In this document: positions 26,809-36,322 of the stretch, piece after piece
Layout: each line of letters starts with the position of its first letter
Position numbering within the stretch: position 1 is the first letter of the stretch
Assembly: GCF_963676485.1 (NCBI RefSeq)
Contig: NZ_OY781114.1
Coordinates: 4,418,501 to 4,482,500, forward strand
Direction: 5' to 3'
Source: an uncultured Cohaesibacter sp.
Lineage (GTDB): Bacteria; Pseudomonadota; Alphaproteobacteria; Rhizobiales; Cohaesibacteraceae
DNA length: 64,000 nucleotides
The notes under the pieces: generated by a model
What the model saw: the letters and a program-made list of their open reading frames with translations, nothing else
What the model was told of the DNA's origin: nothing
Database searches by the model: none
Position numbers and translations under genes: made by a program

Positions 26809-27621
26809 CTAGTCTTTACAATCAGCCCACTGAATGAGCTCAGGATCAGTGCGGAAGTCTCCCACTTGGAACAGAGCATCGATCTTCTGCAGTTTTGCCA
26901 TTTCGTCGGCAGGTAGTTCGACCTCAATTCCGAATTTCTCGTGCAAACCCTGCGTTATTTGTTCTACATTATTCAAAACAAGGCGTGCAACATTCTCAGT
27001 CTCAGAGATTTCGAACAGGTTGTTAGTTCTAAACCTTAGCTTTCCAAGTTCCTGTCTGCGTTTATCATAGCCTGCAGCATCCTTGATAGGTGTGCCAAAT
27101 TCCGCTGAGATCGTTGTTTGCGCTTTCGAGAGCGCCTCCGAGAGAGGTCGCTCTATTTTTGGATACAGGTGATTAACGGCATCAAACACCATCACTCTAT
27201 AGACTTTCTCCTTAAGTGGCAAAAAGTCTATATGTTGACCAAGTGTGTCGTGCTGGTCGACGAGTTCGTCATAAAGTGCCCAGCGATCTGGCCATTTCGA
27301 GCCTCCGCCCCATCTCCCTGCCATTACTTTCATCATCACGATTTCGTGGGTATAAACTTGTACGATGCTTTTCAGGCGTTCGATAAGGTCGGCGGCCTCT
27401 TTCTGCTTGTCTTCCCAGAGTTCGGCTTCGAACCCCAATCCCTTGAATCTCTTGAAACGAGAGAAGTTGCCATAGACCAAACAAAGAAAAAACATGACGA
27501 AAGCCGCAGTGGCCCCTGTCACTTCGGCTTTGAGGAAAAACTGGATACTGAAGGCTAGGAAAATTAATGCGATCAAGAACAGGAAGCAGCGTTCCCAGTT
27601 TGTTTTAGTCCAGGCCCACAT
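26809..27621 (-). CDS. Accessory protein with two N-terminal membrane helices
   Basis: A 270-residue protein: WERCFLFLIALIFLAFSIQFFL and a second helix ATAAFVMFFLCLVYGNF, then a cytoplasmic helical domain of about 200 residues (coiled-coil start ELWEDKQKEAADLIERLKSI). The ATG at 27621 follows GGGAGG by five bases. It lies between the tail hub gene and the AT-rich moron, separated from the late operon by about 300 bases on the left and 270 on the right. Function unknown. Confidence 0.7.
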   Translation of the reverse strand: MWAWTKTNWERCFLFLIALIFLAFSIQFFLKAEVTGATAAFVMFFLCLVYGNFSRFKRFKGLGFEAELWEDKQKEAADLIERLKSIVQVYTHEIVMMKVMAGRWGGGSKWPDRWALYDELVDQHDTLGQHIDFLPLKEKVYRVMVFDAVNHLYPKIERPLSEALSKAQTTISAEFGTPIKDAAGYDKRRQELGKLRFRTNNLFEISETENVARLVLNNVEQITQGLHEKFGIEVELPADEMAKLQKIDALFQVGDFRTDPELIQWADCKD

Positions 27622-27916
27622 TTCATCCTCCCTCGTGTGAAACAAGGATCAGGATATAGGAATAAAAGTGAGTTGTGAACAGATAGGAATTACAGCCTGA
27701 CAGGAACGTCTCCTCCGTCCGTACCCGTCAACTGATTGCTGAAAATGCTGCACCTCATTCGAATGACTGCAATGGGGAGGTGGCGTTGATAAACCGATCA
27801 GTCCATGAGAGTCCGGTAAGGGACGCGATTTCTAGGGGCCTATTTCGCTGGCTCAGCCGGCCCACCATTTGCAATGTCGAGTTTGGGCTCAAAGTTGCCG
27901 AGCCTAATCCACCCAA

Positions 27917-30900
27917 TCACCCCCACATCACCTTCAGCCCATCCCCGCGCCCGATTGTTTGACTGATTTGATAGATTGCCACCTCATAGCCAGCCGTTGC
28001 GCTGCCTAGATCCGCTTGTCTTTGTGTGGCGCTGTAGCTGGCTTCAGGCGTGCTTGTCTCGATGGTGCGTACAACATCGCCGCCGCTTATGATATCGACT
28101 TCATAGGCTTCCAGCGCTTCGCCCAGCGGCACTTGATAGAGCGCCCAGCTATCGCCATCCAGTCGCGTGCGCCTGATCCATGTGATGGTATGGTTGCCCG
28201 CCTCATCGCTTGCCCATCTGGCATGGACTGGCGCATAGGGCTTGAGCGCCCGCCCGCTAAAGGCGTGTTGCTCGGTCGTGAAGAGATCCGAGCCAACCGT
28301 TTCGCCTTCCGGTCCATAGCGCCAATAATAGCTGATGCCAATATCAGAGAGCCCCATATCTGCTTGCGCTATGCCCTGATCAAGATAGACCAACGCAGCC
28401 CCCGCCGCGACGGTCTCCAGCATGGCGCTTTCAGTGCCAAGCTGGCCGCGCAAAAGGTTGGTCAGGCGATAGCGTTTCGAGCCGATCAGCTCCACAGTTT
28501 GCGCTTGGATGATTTCCCAAACGCCCGCGCTCGTTTCAATGGCAAAGGCATTGCTGCCAGAGAATAATTCCTCTTCAGAGACAGAGAGAAGCGCCCCGCT
28601 GTAAATCTCGATTTCCAGCGCGTTGGCTTTGTCAAACACATAAAGCGGCCCTTTGCCCAAGGCATTGAGGGTCTCGCCAATGATCGCCGAGTGGGAAAAT
28701 TCAATATTGCTTTGCCAACTGCTTTCATTGGTCGAGCGCAACACCAGCCCCGCCCCCGGCCATCGCTTGGCTGAAAGCGCCACATAGCCCGCATTCGGGT
28801 CATTATCCGGCTGGAGCAAGGGCAAGTCCATGAAGCGGGCAATCATGCGCGTTAGGCCTGCATCGGCTTTGCTGAACCGCAAGGAATAGCGCGCCCCGGA
28901 AACCGACAAGCCGGCATCAATAAAGCCGCTTGCCTCACAGGCTCGCCCTTCCCCGTCCTTTACATCGGTCAAGCGCATTTCCCGCGCACCCTTTTGCGTT
29001 GTCACTTCCAGAACGTCGCCCGGTTCCAAGGCCAGCAGGGAAGGCATAAGCGCAAACTGTCCGCTTTCCCGTGCCGCCCAGACATCTTGCAAAAGATACT
29101 CAGCCACGCCCCGCGCCCTATCCTCATCCATGACAATAGCAAGCTGACTTTCCGACACATTCGTTGCATCTGCAAAATTGTTCCAGGCGGTCACCGTGCC
29201 GGAATTATAGGCCTTGTTTGCATTGAGATAGGTAATGCGCACCCCGCGAGCCAGTTCGCTTTCTTGCGCCCGCGTGAGCGTGACCAACTCGCCGCCGCGC
29301 TCGCCGTTCGTATCCTGCAAGCGCTCTTGATCGACATCAGCACAAAGCGGAATGGCCTTTCTGGAAACAGCTTTGATGATGCCGCCTGTCTCGATCAGGT
29401 CAAACGCGAAAGCCAGTTCCAGCGGTTGCCAAGCGCTGCGCAAACTCATCGTTCTATCGATCACATAGCCATCACAAGCGCCGTAAGCCTCACTAAAATC
29501 ATAGGCCGCAAAGCCATATTCTTGAGCAATATGGCCCATCAGATCGGGCATATAGACCATGCCCACCCGTGAGGATAGCCAATGCCCATATTGCCAATTG
29601 TCCGCATCGGCCCAGCTTGCCCCGTCCAGAGGCCAGGAGGGGAAAGGCCGCGCGTCCCAACTCCACACATGCACAGCGTCCATGTCGATCATGGAGCCGC
29701 CATAAAGGCTTGAGGCCGGATTGTTGGCATCATCGGCCCAATAGTCGATCACGGCCCTTAAATGGCTATGCTGTTGCACATCATCCCGCGCCCCGCTGGA
29801 GAAATAGGGCAAGGCGCTTTCACTGGATTTGGGATCAAAGAACACGTTCGGCTGATTGCTGCCCAGATCAAGCGCCGGACAGCCCAACTCGGTAAACCAG
29901 ATAGGCTTGCTTTCTGGTGTCCAGCCGGTTGCCGCGCCATCGCGCACGCCGCCCGGTCTGTTGTGGTGGCTGTTGGCCCACCAGTTCTTCAAATCCTTCT
30001 GGCGGTAAATCCAGTCTTCCCCATGCGCCCCGTCGCTGATCGCGGTGCGCTCTTGCGCCACGCGCGCGGCATTATCCGCATAATAGAAATCATAATATTC
30101 CCCGCCCTCGATGTTGGCCTTGAGATAGTCAAGGCTGTAAGGCGTCACAAAGCCGCGTTCCTGATCATAATCAAGATGGTCCCTACCCCGCCGCCAGTCG
30201 GACAGTGGGAAATAATTATCAATTCCAATGAAATCAATAGCAGGATCGGACCATAGCGGGTCCATGTTGAAAATCACGTCGCCCGACCCGTCGCCCGGTC
30301 TATGGCTGTGATATTCGCTCCAGTCCGCCGCATAGCCGATTTTGGCCGTTGCCCCAAGGATCGCCCGCACGTCAGCAGCCAAGGCCTTAAGGCCCGTTAC
30401 AAACGGATAGTGTGTTGCGTCCTCGCGTACCGTGGTCAGCGCCACCATTTCCGAACCAATGCAGATGGACGCCACACCGCCCGCCGCTTTGGCCAGATTG
30501 GCCAGATGCAACACAAAGCGCCTATAGCTCCACTCATCCGCGCCGGTATAGATGATTGTTTCATTTGCAATGGAAAAGTCACTCACAGCCGCCAAGCCCA
30601 GAAAGGCGCTCACCTGATCGCCCGCCGCGCTCGTCTGGTCAGGGCTTCCAGCTTGCCCCGGTGCCGGGTGGCAAGTGATCCGGCCTCGCCATGGGAATAG
30701 GGCTTGCTCTTCCCCGCCCCAAGGATCGGGCAGCCCGTTACCTTCAGGGATATCGCCCATAATGAAGGGGTAAAGCATGACATCATAGCCACGCTCTTTT
30801 AGCTCGGTAATGGCATGAATGACGGCTTTGTCTGAAGGCGTGCCCCCATAAACCGGATAGCTGTTGCCATCATCATCGGTCAATTGCGTGATCAAAAGCG

Positions 30901-31861
30901 CCGTGTCGCGCGTAAGGCCCGCAACTTGCCAGTTATAGGGTGAGGTTGCCTTGCCCCTGATTTCCACCTTTGGCCGGATGCTGCAGTCACCACAGCGCAA
31001 ATCATCGAAAAACCACGCCACCACGAGGCAAACGCTTTTGACATTCGGCATCACGGTTTGAAGCTGATCAAGGGAAACGGACAAATCAGACGTGCCCTGT
31101 TTCTGATGCACATTCTCGTATTCTTGCCCGATCACCGCCCCACTTGATGACAGCTCTTGCTTGAGCATCACGTCAGGCTCATAGCCAAATTCGGTTGATC
31201 CGGGAATGAGATTAACGCCACGAATGGCGCTTTCAAGCTGTCGGGTTGGCGCTGGTCGGATAATTTCAAAGGTGAATTGCGGAATGCGGTTTCCGTAGTC
31301 GGTCAGCTCCAGCCGGTCAAAAACGATATAGCAAAGCCCGCGATAGGCTGGCGCCATCCCGTCGCCTTCCACGCTTTCAATCAGGCTGTCAGGCTGTTGG
31401 CTCTCGCTGCCATCATGAAAGCGAAAGTCGATTTTTGACATGTCGATTTCTTTGCCATCGGCAAAAATCCGATTGAGATAAACCCCCGGCCCTTCACAAA
31501 GGCCAACCGCAAAATTGGCATAATAGGTGTAGCTTGTCGTTTTGGCCGTTGGCCCGCCGCCCTTGCCGCCCCGCTTGGTCGTGGTGGCCACCTCTTCCAA
31601 GGTGGTGGCCCAGATCACTTGACCGCCAATGCGCGCCCGCCCGTAAGCCCTGTTGATCGCGCTTCCCTCGGTCGAGCTGGTCACCTCCAGGCTATCAAGT
31701 CGCGGCCCTTGGCTATGTGTATCCTTGCCACCGGCCAAAAGCATAGTGTCGATCACAGCCCCGCTCACCGCGCCAATCGTGCCGCCGATCATCGCCCCGA
31801 CCGGACCCAGCAAAGCCCCGCCAAGCACCGTGCCGACCTTTGACAAAACCAGCGTTGACAT
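27917..31861 (-). CDS. GTA gp15/'megatron'-like tail tip and host-specificity protein
   Basis: A 1314-residue baseplate protein. It starts with a hydrophobic Gly-rich segment (VGTVLGGALLGPVGAMIGGTIGAVSGAVI), then the tail-tip beta domain with SAINRAYGRARIGGQVIW. Around residues 400-720 lies a TIM-barrel-like glycosidase-type domain (YAADWSEYH, DPAIDFIGIDNYFPLSD, PIWFTELGCPALD), then putative phage tail (Phage-tail_3-like) beta domains. This is the order in RcGTA gp15. It forms the central tail tip that contacts and pierces the cell surface. The ATG at 31861 follows GGAGG by seven bases. Largest phage gene. Confidence 0.9.
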   Translation of the reverse strand: MSTLVLSKVGTVLGGALLGPVGAMIGGTIGAVSGAVIDTMLLAGGKDTHSQGPRLDSLEVTSSTEGSAINRAYGRARIGGQVIWATTLEEVATTTKRGGKGGGPTAKTTSYTYYANFAVGLCEGPGVYLNRIFADGKEIDMSKIDFRFHDGSESQQPDSLIESVEGDGMAPAYRGLCYIVFDRLELTDYGNRIPQFTFEIIRPAPTRQLESAIRGVNLIPGSTEFGYEPDVMLKQELSSSGAVIGQEYENVHQKQGTSDLSVSLDQLQTVMPNVKSVCLVVAWFFDDLRCGDCSIRPKVEIRGKATSPYNWQVAGLTRDTALLITQLTDDDGNSYPVYGGTPSDKAVIHAITELKERGYDVMLYPFIMGDIPEGNGLPDPWGGEEQALFPWRGRITCHPAPGQAGSPDQTSAAGDQVSAFLGLAAVSDFSIANETIIYTGADEWSYRRFVLHLANLAKAAGGVASICIGSEMVALTTVREDATHYPFVTGLKALAADVRAILGATAKIGYAADWSEYHSHRPGDGSGDVIFNMDPLWSDPAIDFIGIDNYFPLSDWRRGRDHLDYDQERGFVTPYSLDYLKANIEGGEYYDFYYADNAARVAQERTAISDGAHGEDWIYRQKDLKNWWANSHHNRPGGVRDGAATGWTPESKPIWFTELGCPALDLGSNQPNVFFDPKSSESALPYFSSGARDDVQQHSHLRAVIDYWADDANNPASSLYGGSMIDMDAVHVWSWDARPFPSWPLDGASWADADNWQYGHWLSSRVGMVYMPDLMGHIAQEYGFAAYDFSEAYGACDGYVIDRTMSLRSAWQPLELAFAFDLIETGGIIKAVSRKAIPLCADVDQERLQDTNGERGGELVTLTRAQESELARGVRITYLNANKAYNSGTVTAWNNFADATNVSESQLAIVMDEDRARGVAEYLLQDVWAARESGQFALMPSLLALEPGDVLEVTTQKGAREMRLTDVKDGEGRACEASGFIDAGLSVSGARYSLRFSKADAGLTRMIARFMDLPLLQPDNDPNAGYVALSAKRWPGAGLVLRSTNESSWQSNIEFSHSAIIGETLNALGKGPLYVFDKANALEIEIYSGALLSVSEEELFSGSNAFAIETSAGVWEIIQAQTVELIGSKRYRLTNLLRGQLGTESAMLETVAAGAALVYLDQGIAQADMGLSDIGISYYWRYGPEGETVGSDLFTTEQHAFSGRALKPYAPVHARWASDEAGNHTITWIRRTRLDGDSWALYQVPLGEALEAYEVDIISGGDVVRTIETSTPEASYSATQRQADLGSATAGYEVAIYQISQTIGRGDGLKVMWG

Positions 31862-31863
31862 GT

Positions 31864-32304
31864 TCAAACCTCCAGATTGGGAAAGCGGAAAGCAGCGGCA
31901 ATCATGCGACGCCAGTGAGGTGACAAGCTCACCTCAACGACACCACATTTTTCGTATGCGTGGATAAATCGCGCTTCACCGGTCAGGATGCCCAGATGCT
32001 TGGCGCTCTTTGCCCCGCGCCACCGGATCGCGAACACATCCCCCGGCCCCATGTTATCAAGGGCGATTTCCTGCAAATAGGTCCGCCCCGCAGCCAATAG
32101 GCTTTCTGAATTGGTGGCATCGCCCCAATCTGGCGAATAGGCAGGAATATTCGCAGCTTCATAGCCGTAAAGCGCGCGCCATACGCCCCGCACCAATCCA
32201 AGGCAATCACAGCCAACGCCCTTGACGCTGGCTTGATGGTGGTAAGGCGTGCCAAGCCAGCCGCGCGCACTCCCTATGATCTGATCCCGCTTAATATTGG
32301 TCAT
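31864..32304 (-). CDS. NlpC/P60 cell-wall peptidase of the tail (GTA gp14-like)
   Basis: A 146-residue NlpC/P60 peptidase (TIGR02219-type phage cell-wall peptidase). The catalytic Cys is in GVGCDCLGLVRGVWR near residue 33, the His in SAKHLGIL. It is delivered with the tail tip and opens murein during DNA entry. It overlaps the DUF2163 gene by 14 bases. The ATG at 32304 follows GGTGG; a GTG at 32331 is an alternative. Confidence 0.9.
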   Translation of the reverse strand: MTNIKRDQIIGSARGWLGTPYHHQASVKGVGCDCLGLVRGVWRALYGYEAANIPAYSPDWGDATNSESLLAAGRTYLQEIALDNMGPGDVFAIRWRGAKSAKHLGILTGEARFIHAYEKCGVVEVSLSPHWRRMIAAAFRFPNLEV

Positions 32305-33190
32305 AGCGATGCCCACCGGATAAATCGTCACTGTCAGGGCTTGGATAGGTGGTCATAAAGTCATTGCCCGGCATATGCGGGCACCCGCGAAAATTCGCCC
32401 CGTTGTCAAATTTCTTGACGCATGTCGCAAAATGCTTGTCACAACCCGCAACAAGCGTGAGCCGATCCCCCACAGCAACCGGCTTGAGGAATGGCGACCA
32501 GACGCCAACAGAGACAATGCCGCTCGTTACCAAATGACTTTGCAGCGCGTAGCTTTTCCCCGCATTTGCGCCACTGGTAAAGGTGAGAGTGCCACGGTCA
32601 AACCAATTGGCCTCATAACCTTCAGCCCCGGCAATCTGGAGCACTTGCCCGCCGGTCTGTCCTGTCACCACCACATCGACTGAATAGGCCCCGCTTGTTA
32701 GATCAAGCCCGCAGCGCTCATCCCCCAAGCTGGCATCACAACCGGCCTGATAAACACGCCCTTGCTTTTGCTGTAGCTCAGCGGCCAGCCCGCGCACCTC
32801 TGCACTGAAATAGGTATCCCCGCGCGTGATTTCGCCAAGATTGCCCGCCTGCATCAAAAGGCGTTGGGCAAGATCCATCCAGTTCACCCGCCAGACCTCA
32901 ACGCGGGCCCCGTCATAAAGCCCCGCCGCAATATCTTCCTCAGTGATGAAATCAGCAGAAAGCGCGCCCTCTACATCCACATTATCAACGGACAGCCCAA
33001 GGCTTGATTGCAGTTCGGTTGCTGTAAAGCCGCTGTCTGCCGAATAGGTCACCCCGTCAAAAGATAGATCGCAATCATGGTCAGTAAAGCCATAGATTGC
33101 CCCATCGCGTCGGGTCAGTTTCCAGCACCAACAAAGCGTTGTGGCCCCGCTGTCAAGATGGGCCTGCATGCCATCGGGCAAAGTCTTCAT
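32291..33190 (-). CDS. DUF2163 baseplate hub protein (GTA gp13-like)
   Basis: A 299-residue hub protein. An N-terminal DUF2163 domain (CWCWKLTRRDGAIYGFTDHDCDL) precedes the conserved C-terminal beta domain with AGCDKHFATCVKKFDNGANFRGCPHMPG. The Cys set QAGCDASLGDERCG plus CDKHFATC matches the cysteines that bind an iron-sulfur cluster in the RcGTA hub. It overlaps its neighbour on the DUF2460 side by four bases. Confidence 0.88.
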   Translation of the reverse strand: MKTLPDGMQAHLDSGATTLCWCWKLTRRDGAIYGFTDHDCDLSFDGVTYSADSGFTATELQSSLGLSVDNVDVEGALSADFITEEDIAAGLYDGARVEVWRVNWMDLAQRLLMQAGNLGEITRGDTYFSAEVRGLAAELQQKQGRVYQAGCDASLGDERCGLDLTSGAYSVDVVVTGQTGGQVLQIAGAEGYEANWFDRGTLTFTSGANAGKSYALQSHLVTSGIVSVGVWSPFLKPVAVGDRLTLVAGCDKHFATCVKKFDNGANFRGCPHMPGNDFMTTYPSPDSDDLSGGHRYDQY

Positions 33191-33816
33191 AAGATCAGCT
33201 CCACAATGGGGATGGAAGGAACAGAGACAAGCGCGTTATTTTCCCAAGCAATAGACAAACCATCTGTGTCAAAACGCACAGGCACAAAAAAATCAAAGCC
33301 AGCCGTGACCGCAGCGCCCGCCGCTGGCGGAGCCGCCAAGGTCACAAGGCCGGTTGTGTGATCGACACTGAAATCAGTTTCATCAAGCGCCACGCCATCA
33401 ACAGCCACCAGAACCGAATCCGGTTTCGGCTTGCTGATTTTGCGCCTGTATGGGTTGGCGCTGCCATACATCTTGGTAAGCTGAAAGGCCGTTGCGATCC
33501 CGTCGCCGGTGCCTATCGCCTGATCCATTGCCCCCGGTTTGCCCAGAATGGCGCAAGAGCGCAAATCAAACGGATCACAAAAGAGAAAGCCGGAAAGCCG
33601 CCCGCGCACATCCTCGAAGAAAGAAAGCACCTGTTCGGCCTCGTAAATATCGCGGATGCCGGTGCCGACATCCCAAGAGCGCCGAGAGTTCGCCCATTGT
33701 TGGTTTCTTTCTTCCTTGCCCGATCCGCTTTGCACCACTTGCGTTTTGCGTTGTGGTCCGCCTGTCGCGCCAAAGCCGACCTTCACCGGGAAGACAATGT
33801 CCAAGAATGCCGCCAT
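33187..33816 (-). CDS. DUF2460 distal tail protein (GTA gp12-like)
   Basis: A 209-residue distal-tail protein of the TIGR02217/DUF2460 family. FLDIVFPVKVGFGATGGPQRKTQVVQSGSG at the start, then RRSWDVGTGIRDIYEAEQVLSFFEDVRGRLSGFLFCDPFD are almost family-diagnostic. It forms the ring between tail tube and hub. It lies 12 bases after the tape-measure gene. Confidence 0.9.
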   Translation of the reverse strand: MAAFLDIVFPVKVGFGATGGPQRKTQVVQSGSGKEERNQQWANSRRSWDVGTGIRDIYEAEQVLSFFEDVRGRLSGFLFCDPFDLRSCAILGKPGAMDQAIGTGDGIATAFQLTKMYGSANPYRRKISKPKPDSVLVAVDGVALDETDFSVDHTTGLVTLAAPPAAGAAVTAGFDFFVPVRFDTDGLSIAWENNALVSVPSIPIVELIL

Positions 33817-33828
33817 GTTAGAAAGCCC

Positions 33829-35802
33829 CTATTGATTGCGCCCGCCCTGTGCCACAATGCGCGCCATGGTCGTGGCTATCTGGCCTTTGGACTGTTTGAA
33901 GCTTTGAGCGTCAGGCGTGGAAATATACCAGTTGTGTGTGTCGCCCTGCCTGCCCGCGCCATCATGCGCCGAGCCAAATGGCCGATATGGTTCAATCCGT
34001 CCGGCCACGTTGGGCGAAAAAAGCTCTTGCCCGGTTTCGTTCACCTCATAGAGATGCCCAGGCAAAGCAATGCCGCCACCAGCGCGGCCACCGGTTACAA
34101 AGGAAGACAGATCAAGCGCAGAACCGCTTGACGTGATCGCCCCCGCAGCAGAAGTGAAAAGACCGGTAAGAGCGCCGCCAGAGGTTCCCGTCAAGGCAGA
34201 CATGAAAGCCGCCATTGGCCCGGAGCCAAAGAGCGCCGCTTGCGCCGCCGCATTGGCGATCTGTAAGGCAAAGGAGCGCATAGCATCCTCAGCCGAGGAC
34301 GCCCCGCTCACAATGTCCGTAAGTGTATCGAGCCCCGCTTGCCCCAGATATTCGAAATTCTGCGCCAGCTCTTCGGTTTCAAGCTGCATGGCCCTTGCGG
34401 TGCTGATTGCCTCTTGCATCGCCAAGCGTTTTGCCTGAAGGCCCCCAACAGCCGCCGCAATGGCTTGCCCTTGCTCGCTTTCAAGGCTCACACCGGCTTT
34501 TGCCAATGCGTTGTAAAGCTCCTGCTCATCGGACGTGCGCCCAAGCTGCGCGGCTTGATGTTCCAAGGCTAGAATGACCTCTTGCACCTTGTCGGTTTGC
34601 GCCCTGCTTTTCTTGTCATCACCGCCGCCAGTGCCAGAGCCCCCGCCGCCATTGTCGTCAGGCTTGGGTTTTGGGGTGCGCGTTTCTTGCGGAATAAGGC
34701 CAAGTTCGCGCTGTTTGGCCTTGATATCCAGACCAGCCACGCTAATCACCCCGCCGCCCAGATCATAATCAGCCTGCGCAATCAATTTCGCAGTGCGTTT
34801 AATCTCCTGCCATTGCCGGTCAGCCCGCGCGCGCGCCGCTTTGAGATCGTCCGAATATGTCCCTTGCGCCCGTAGTCCGATCAAGTCCTTTTGGGCGCGC
34901 TTATAGTTCTCTTGCGCTTCCCTATATTGATCAGCAAGCCGAAAAACCGTGTCGACCTGCCCACCACCGGAATCCCCCAGAACGCTATCATCAAAGCTGT
35001 TTTTAAGCTGGATCAACGCCGCCGTGACAGAAACAACCGAGCCTTTGATTTTGGTGCCAATGATGGTTGAAAGGGTGTCAAATTCGCGGTTGATCTGTTG
35101 CGCCTGTTGGGCAACTTTTTCGTCAAGTACAATGCCCAGCCGCCGCGCTTCTTCACGCGCATTTTTAAGCCCCTTTTCGCCCCGCTCGATCATTTGAACG
35201 AATTGTTCGCCACCCGTGCCGCCGAAAACCTCGTCCGCAATACGAATTTGCGCTGCTTTATCAAACTGTTGCAACCGTCCGACAATGTCTTCAAAGAGCT
35301 TGTCAGGCTCTTTTAGCCGTTCCTTTAGATCGTCTGCGCCATAGCCTAGCCGCTTAAAGGCATCCGCGCCGCTGCCCTTGCCGGTCAAAATGAATTCATC
35401 AGCCCTAAGCTGCATTTCCTTAAGGCCATCGGTCAGAGCATCAATGGAAACACCGCTTTTTGAGGCTGCAAATTCCAGCTCTTGAAAGGCTTCAAAGCTC
35501 ACACCGGCCCGCTTGGCTTCTGTTGCCATCTCGCCAATTTGCTCAGCCGAATTTTTCGCCAGCGCGGCAACTCCAGCCAACCCGCCGCCCACAGCAATGC
35601 CAGCAAAACCACCAACAGCAGAAACAGCCCTCGTTGCTGCCTTGCCCAATCCGCCAAGGCGCGACGTGAATTTGAGGACGCTTTTCTCACTTCGGTCCAT
35701 GCTGGACGCGGTGTTTTTCTCGATTTTCTTTAAGGCCTTGTTGAATTGGGTGGTGTTCGCCTCAATCCGCAAGACCAGTTTTTCAAGATCTTTCTCAGCC
35801 AT
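33829..35802 (-). CDS. Tail tape-measure protein
   Basis: A 657-residue protein with long helical stretches, a Gly/Ala-rich hydrophobic segment near residues 50-85 (GGFAGIAVGGGLAGVAALA), and Ala/Gln-rich coiled coils. It is about three times the length of the RcGTA counterpart. By the usual 1.5 angstrom per residue rule that implies a tail near 100 nm, so a phage-sized tail. It begins inside the end of the frameshifted tail-chaperone reading frame (8-base overlap). Confidence 0.88.
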   Translation of the reverse strand: MAEKDLEKLVLRIEANTTQFNKALKKIEKNTASSMDRSEKSVLKFTSRLGGLGKAATRAVSAVGGFAGIAVGGGLAGVAALAKNSAEQIGEMATEAKRAGVSFEAFQELEFAASKSGVSIDALTDGLKEMQLRADEFILTGKGSGADAFKRLGYGADDLKERLKEPDKLFEDIVGRLQQFDKAAQIRIADEVFGGTGGEQFVQMIERGEKGLKNAREEARRLGIVLDEKVAQQAQQINREFDTLSTIIGTKIKGSVVSVTAALIQLKNSFDDSVLGDSGGGQVDTVFRLADQYREAQENYKRAQKDLIGLRAQGTYSDDLKAARARADRQWQEIKRTAKLIAQADYDLGGGVISVAGLDIKAKQRELGLIPQETRTPKPKPDDNGGGGSGTGGGDDKKSRAQTDKVQEVILALEHQAAQLGRTSDEQELYNALAKAGVSLESEQGQAIAAAVGGLQAKRLAMQEAISTARAMQLETEELAQNFEYLGQAGLDTLTDIVSGASSAEDAMRSFALQIANAAAQAALFGSGPMAAFMSALTGTSGGALTGLFTSAAGAITSSGSALDLSSFVTGGRAGGGIALPGHLYEVNETGQELFSPNVAGRIEPYRPFGSAHDGAGRQGDTHNWYISTPDAQSFKQSKGQIATTMARIVAQGGRNQ

Positions 35803-36007
35803 ACCGCGCCTTCAATTCTTCAAATCGTTCCTTGGACATGCTTGGTTTTTCCGGCTTGCCGTACCGCTGATTAAAGCCCTCGATCGCGTCGACATAATCA
35901 CGCAAGGTTGCTTGATTGAACTCGCTAGGACTCCAGCCAAGAAAGGCAAAGGCAACCTGCTTTATGCGTCTGAAGGGGATGCGGTCGCTTCCCCTTCCGG
36001 CTTTCCC
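35795..36007 (-). CDS. Tail assembly chaperone extension, -1 frame (GTA gp10.1-like)
   Basis: This frame has no ATG, GTG or TTG start in its first 60 codons downstream of its last upstream stop (TGA, about 20 bases before the slip site). It encodes a conserved-looking sequence RRIKQVAFAFLGWSPSEF and ends KERFEELKARYG, stop at 35797-35795. It is reached by a -1 shift from the upstream chaperone at G GGA AAG (36007-36001). The fusion product would be 172 residues: 104 from the first frame and 68 from this one. This mirrors gpG-gpGT of lambda, which coats the tape measure before tube assembly. Confidence 0.82.
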   Translation of the reverse strand, partial: GKAGRGSDRIPFRRIKQVAFAFLGWSPSEFNQATLRDYVDAIEGFNQRYGKPEKPSMSKERFEELKARYG

Positions 36008-36312
36008 GGCTGGCTTTTTGCCTCAGGCATGCCCGCCGCCAGAGCGGCCACGATTGCCGCGTCCGCCTCTTCACTGGTCGCGCCAAAAAGCAACCCATCC
36101 GCCGCGCCCTTGCTGTCTGGTCCGGCAAGACATTTGACGCCCGCATAAGTCAAACGCGGATCATGCACCGCCGCCATGAAATGCAGTTGCTTAAGGCCGG
36201 TAATCTGAAGATCAGCCATCAAAGCGGCCACCCTTGGCAGGGTGGCTTGAAGTGTGAAGTCTTTCCCGCCCAAGGTAACGGAAACCTCACCGGTCAATTC
36301 ATTGATTTGCAT
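35962..36312 (-). CDS. Tail assembly chaperone (GTA gp10-like)
   Basis: A 116-residue protein of the GTA TtAC/gp10 family (MQINELTGEVSVTLGGKDFTLQ and the KQLHFMAAVHDPRLT region). Located between major tail protein and tape measure, the fixed place for tail chaperones. The ATG at 36312 follows GGAGG by five bases; the longer upstream frame overlaps the major tail gene and is rejected. The last 13 codons contain the slip site for the fusion form. Confidence 0.88.
   Translation of the reverse strand: MQINELTGEVSVTLGGKDFTLQATLPRVAALMADLQITGLKQLHFMAAVHDPRLTYAGVKCLAGPDSKGAADGLLFGATSEEADAAIVAALAAGMPEAKSQPGKPEGEATASPSDA
35972..36007 (-). promoter_or_regulatory. Programmed -1 frameshift signal (slippery GGGAAAG plus stem-loop)
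   Basis: In the chaperone frame the codons read CCG GGA AAG, giving the heptamer G GGA AAG, the same as in lambda gene G. Three bases later GAAGGGG (35997-35991) pairs with CCCCTTC (35978-35972) over a 12-base loop. Upstream of the heptamer the -1 frame is closed by a TGA; downstream it is open to the tape-measure start. Confidence 0.88.
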
Positions 36313-36322
36313 GATCGCCTCC

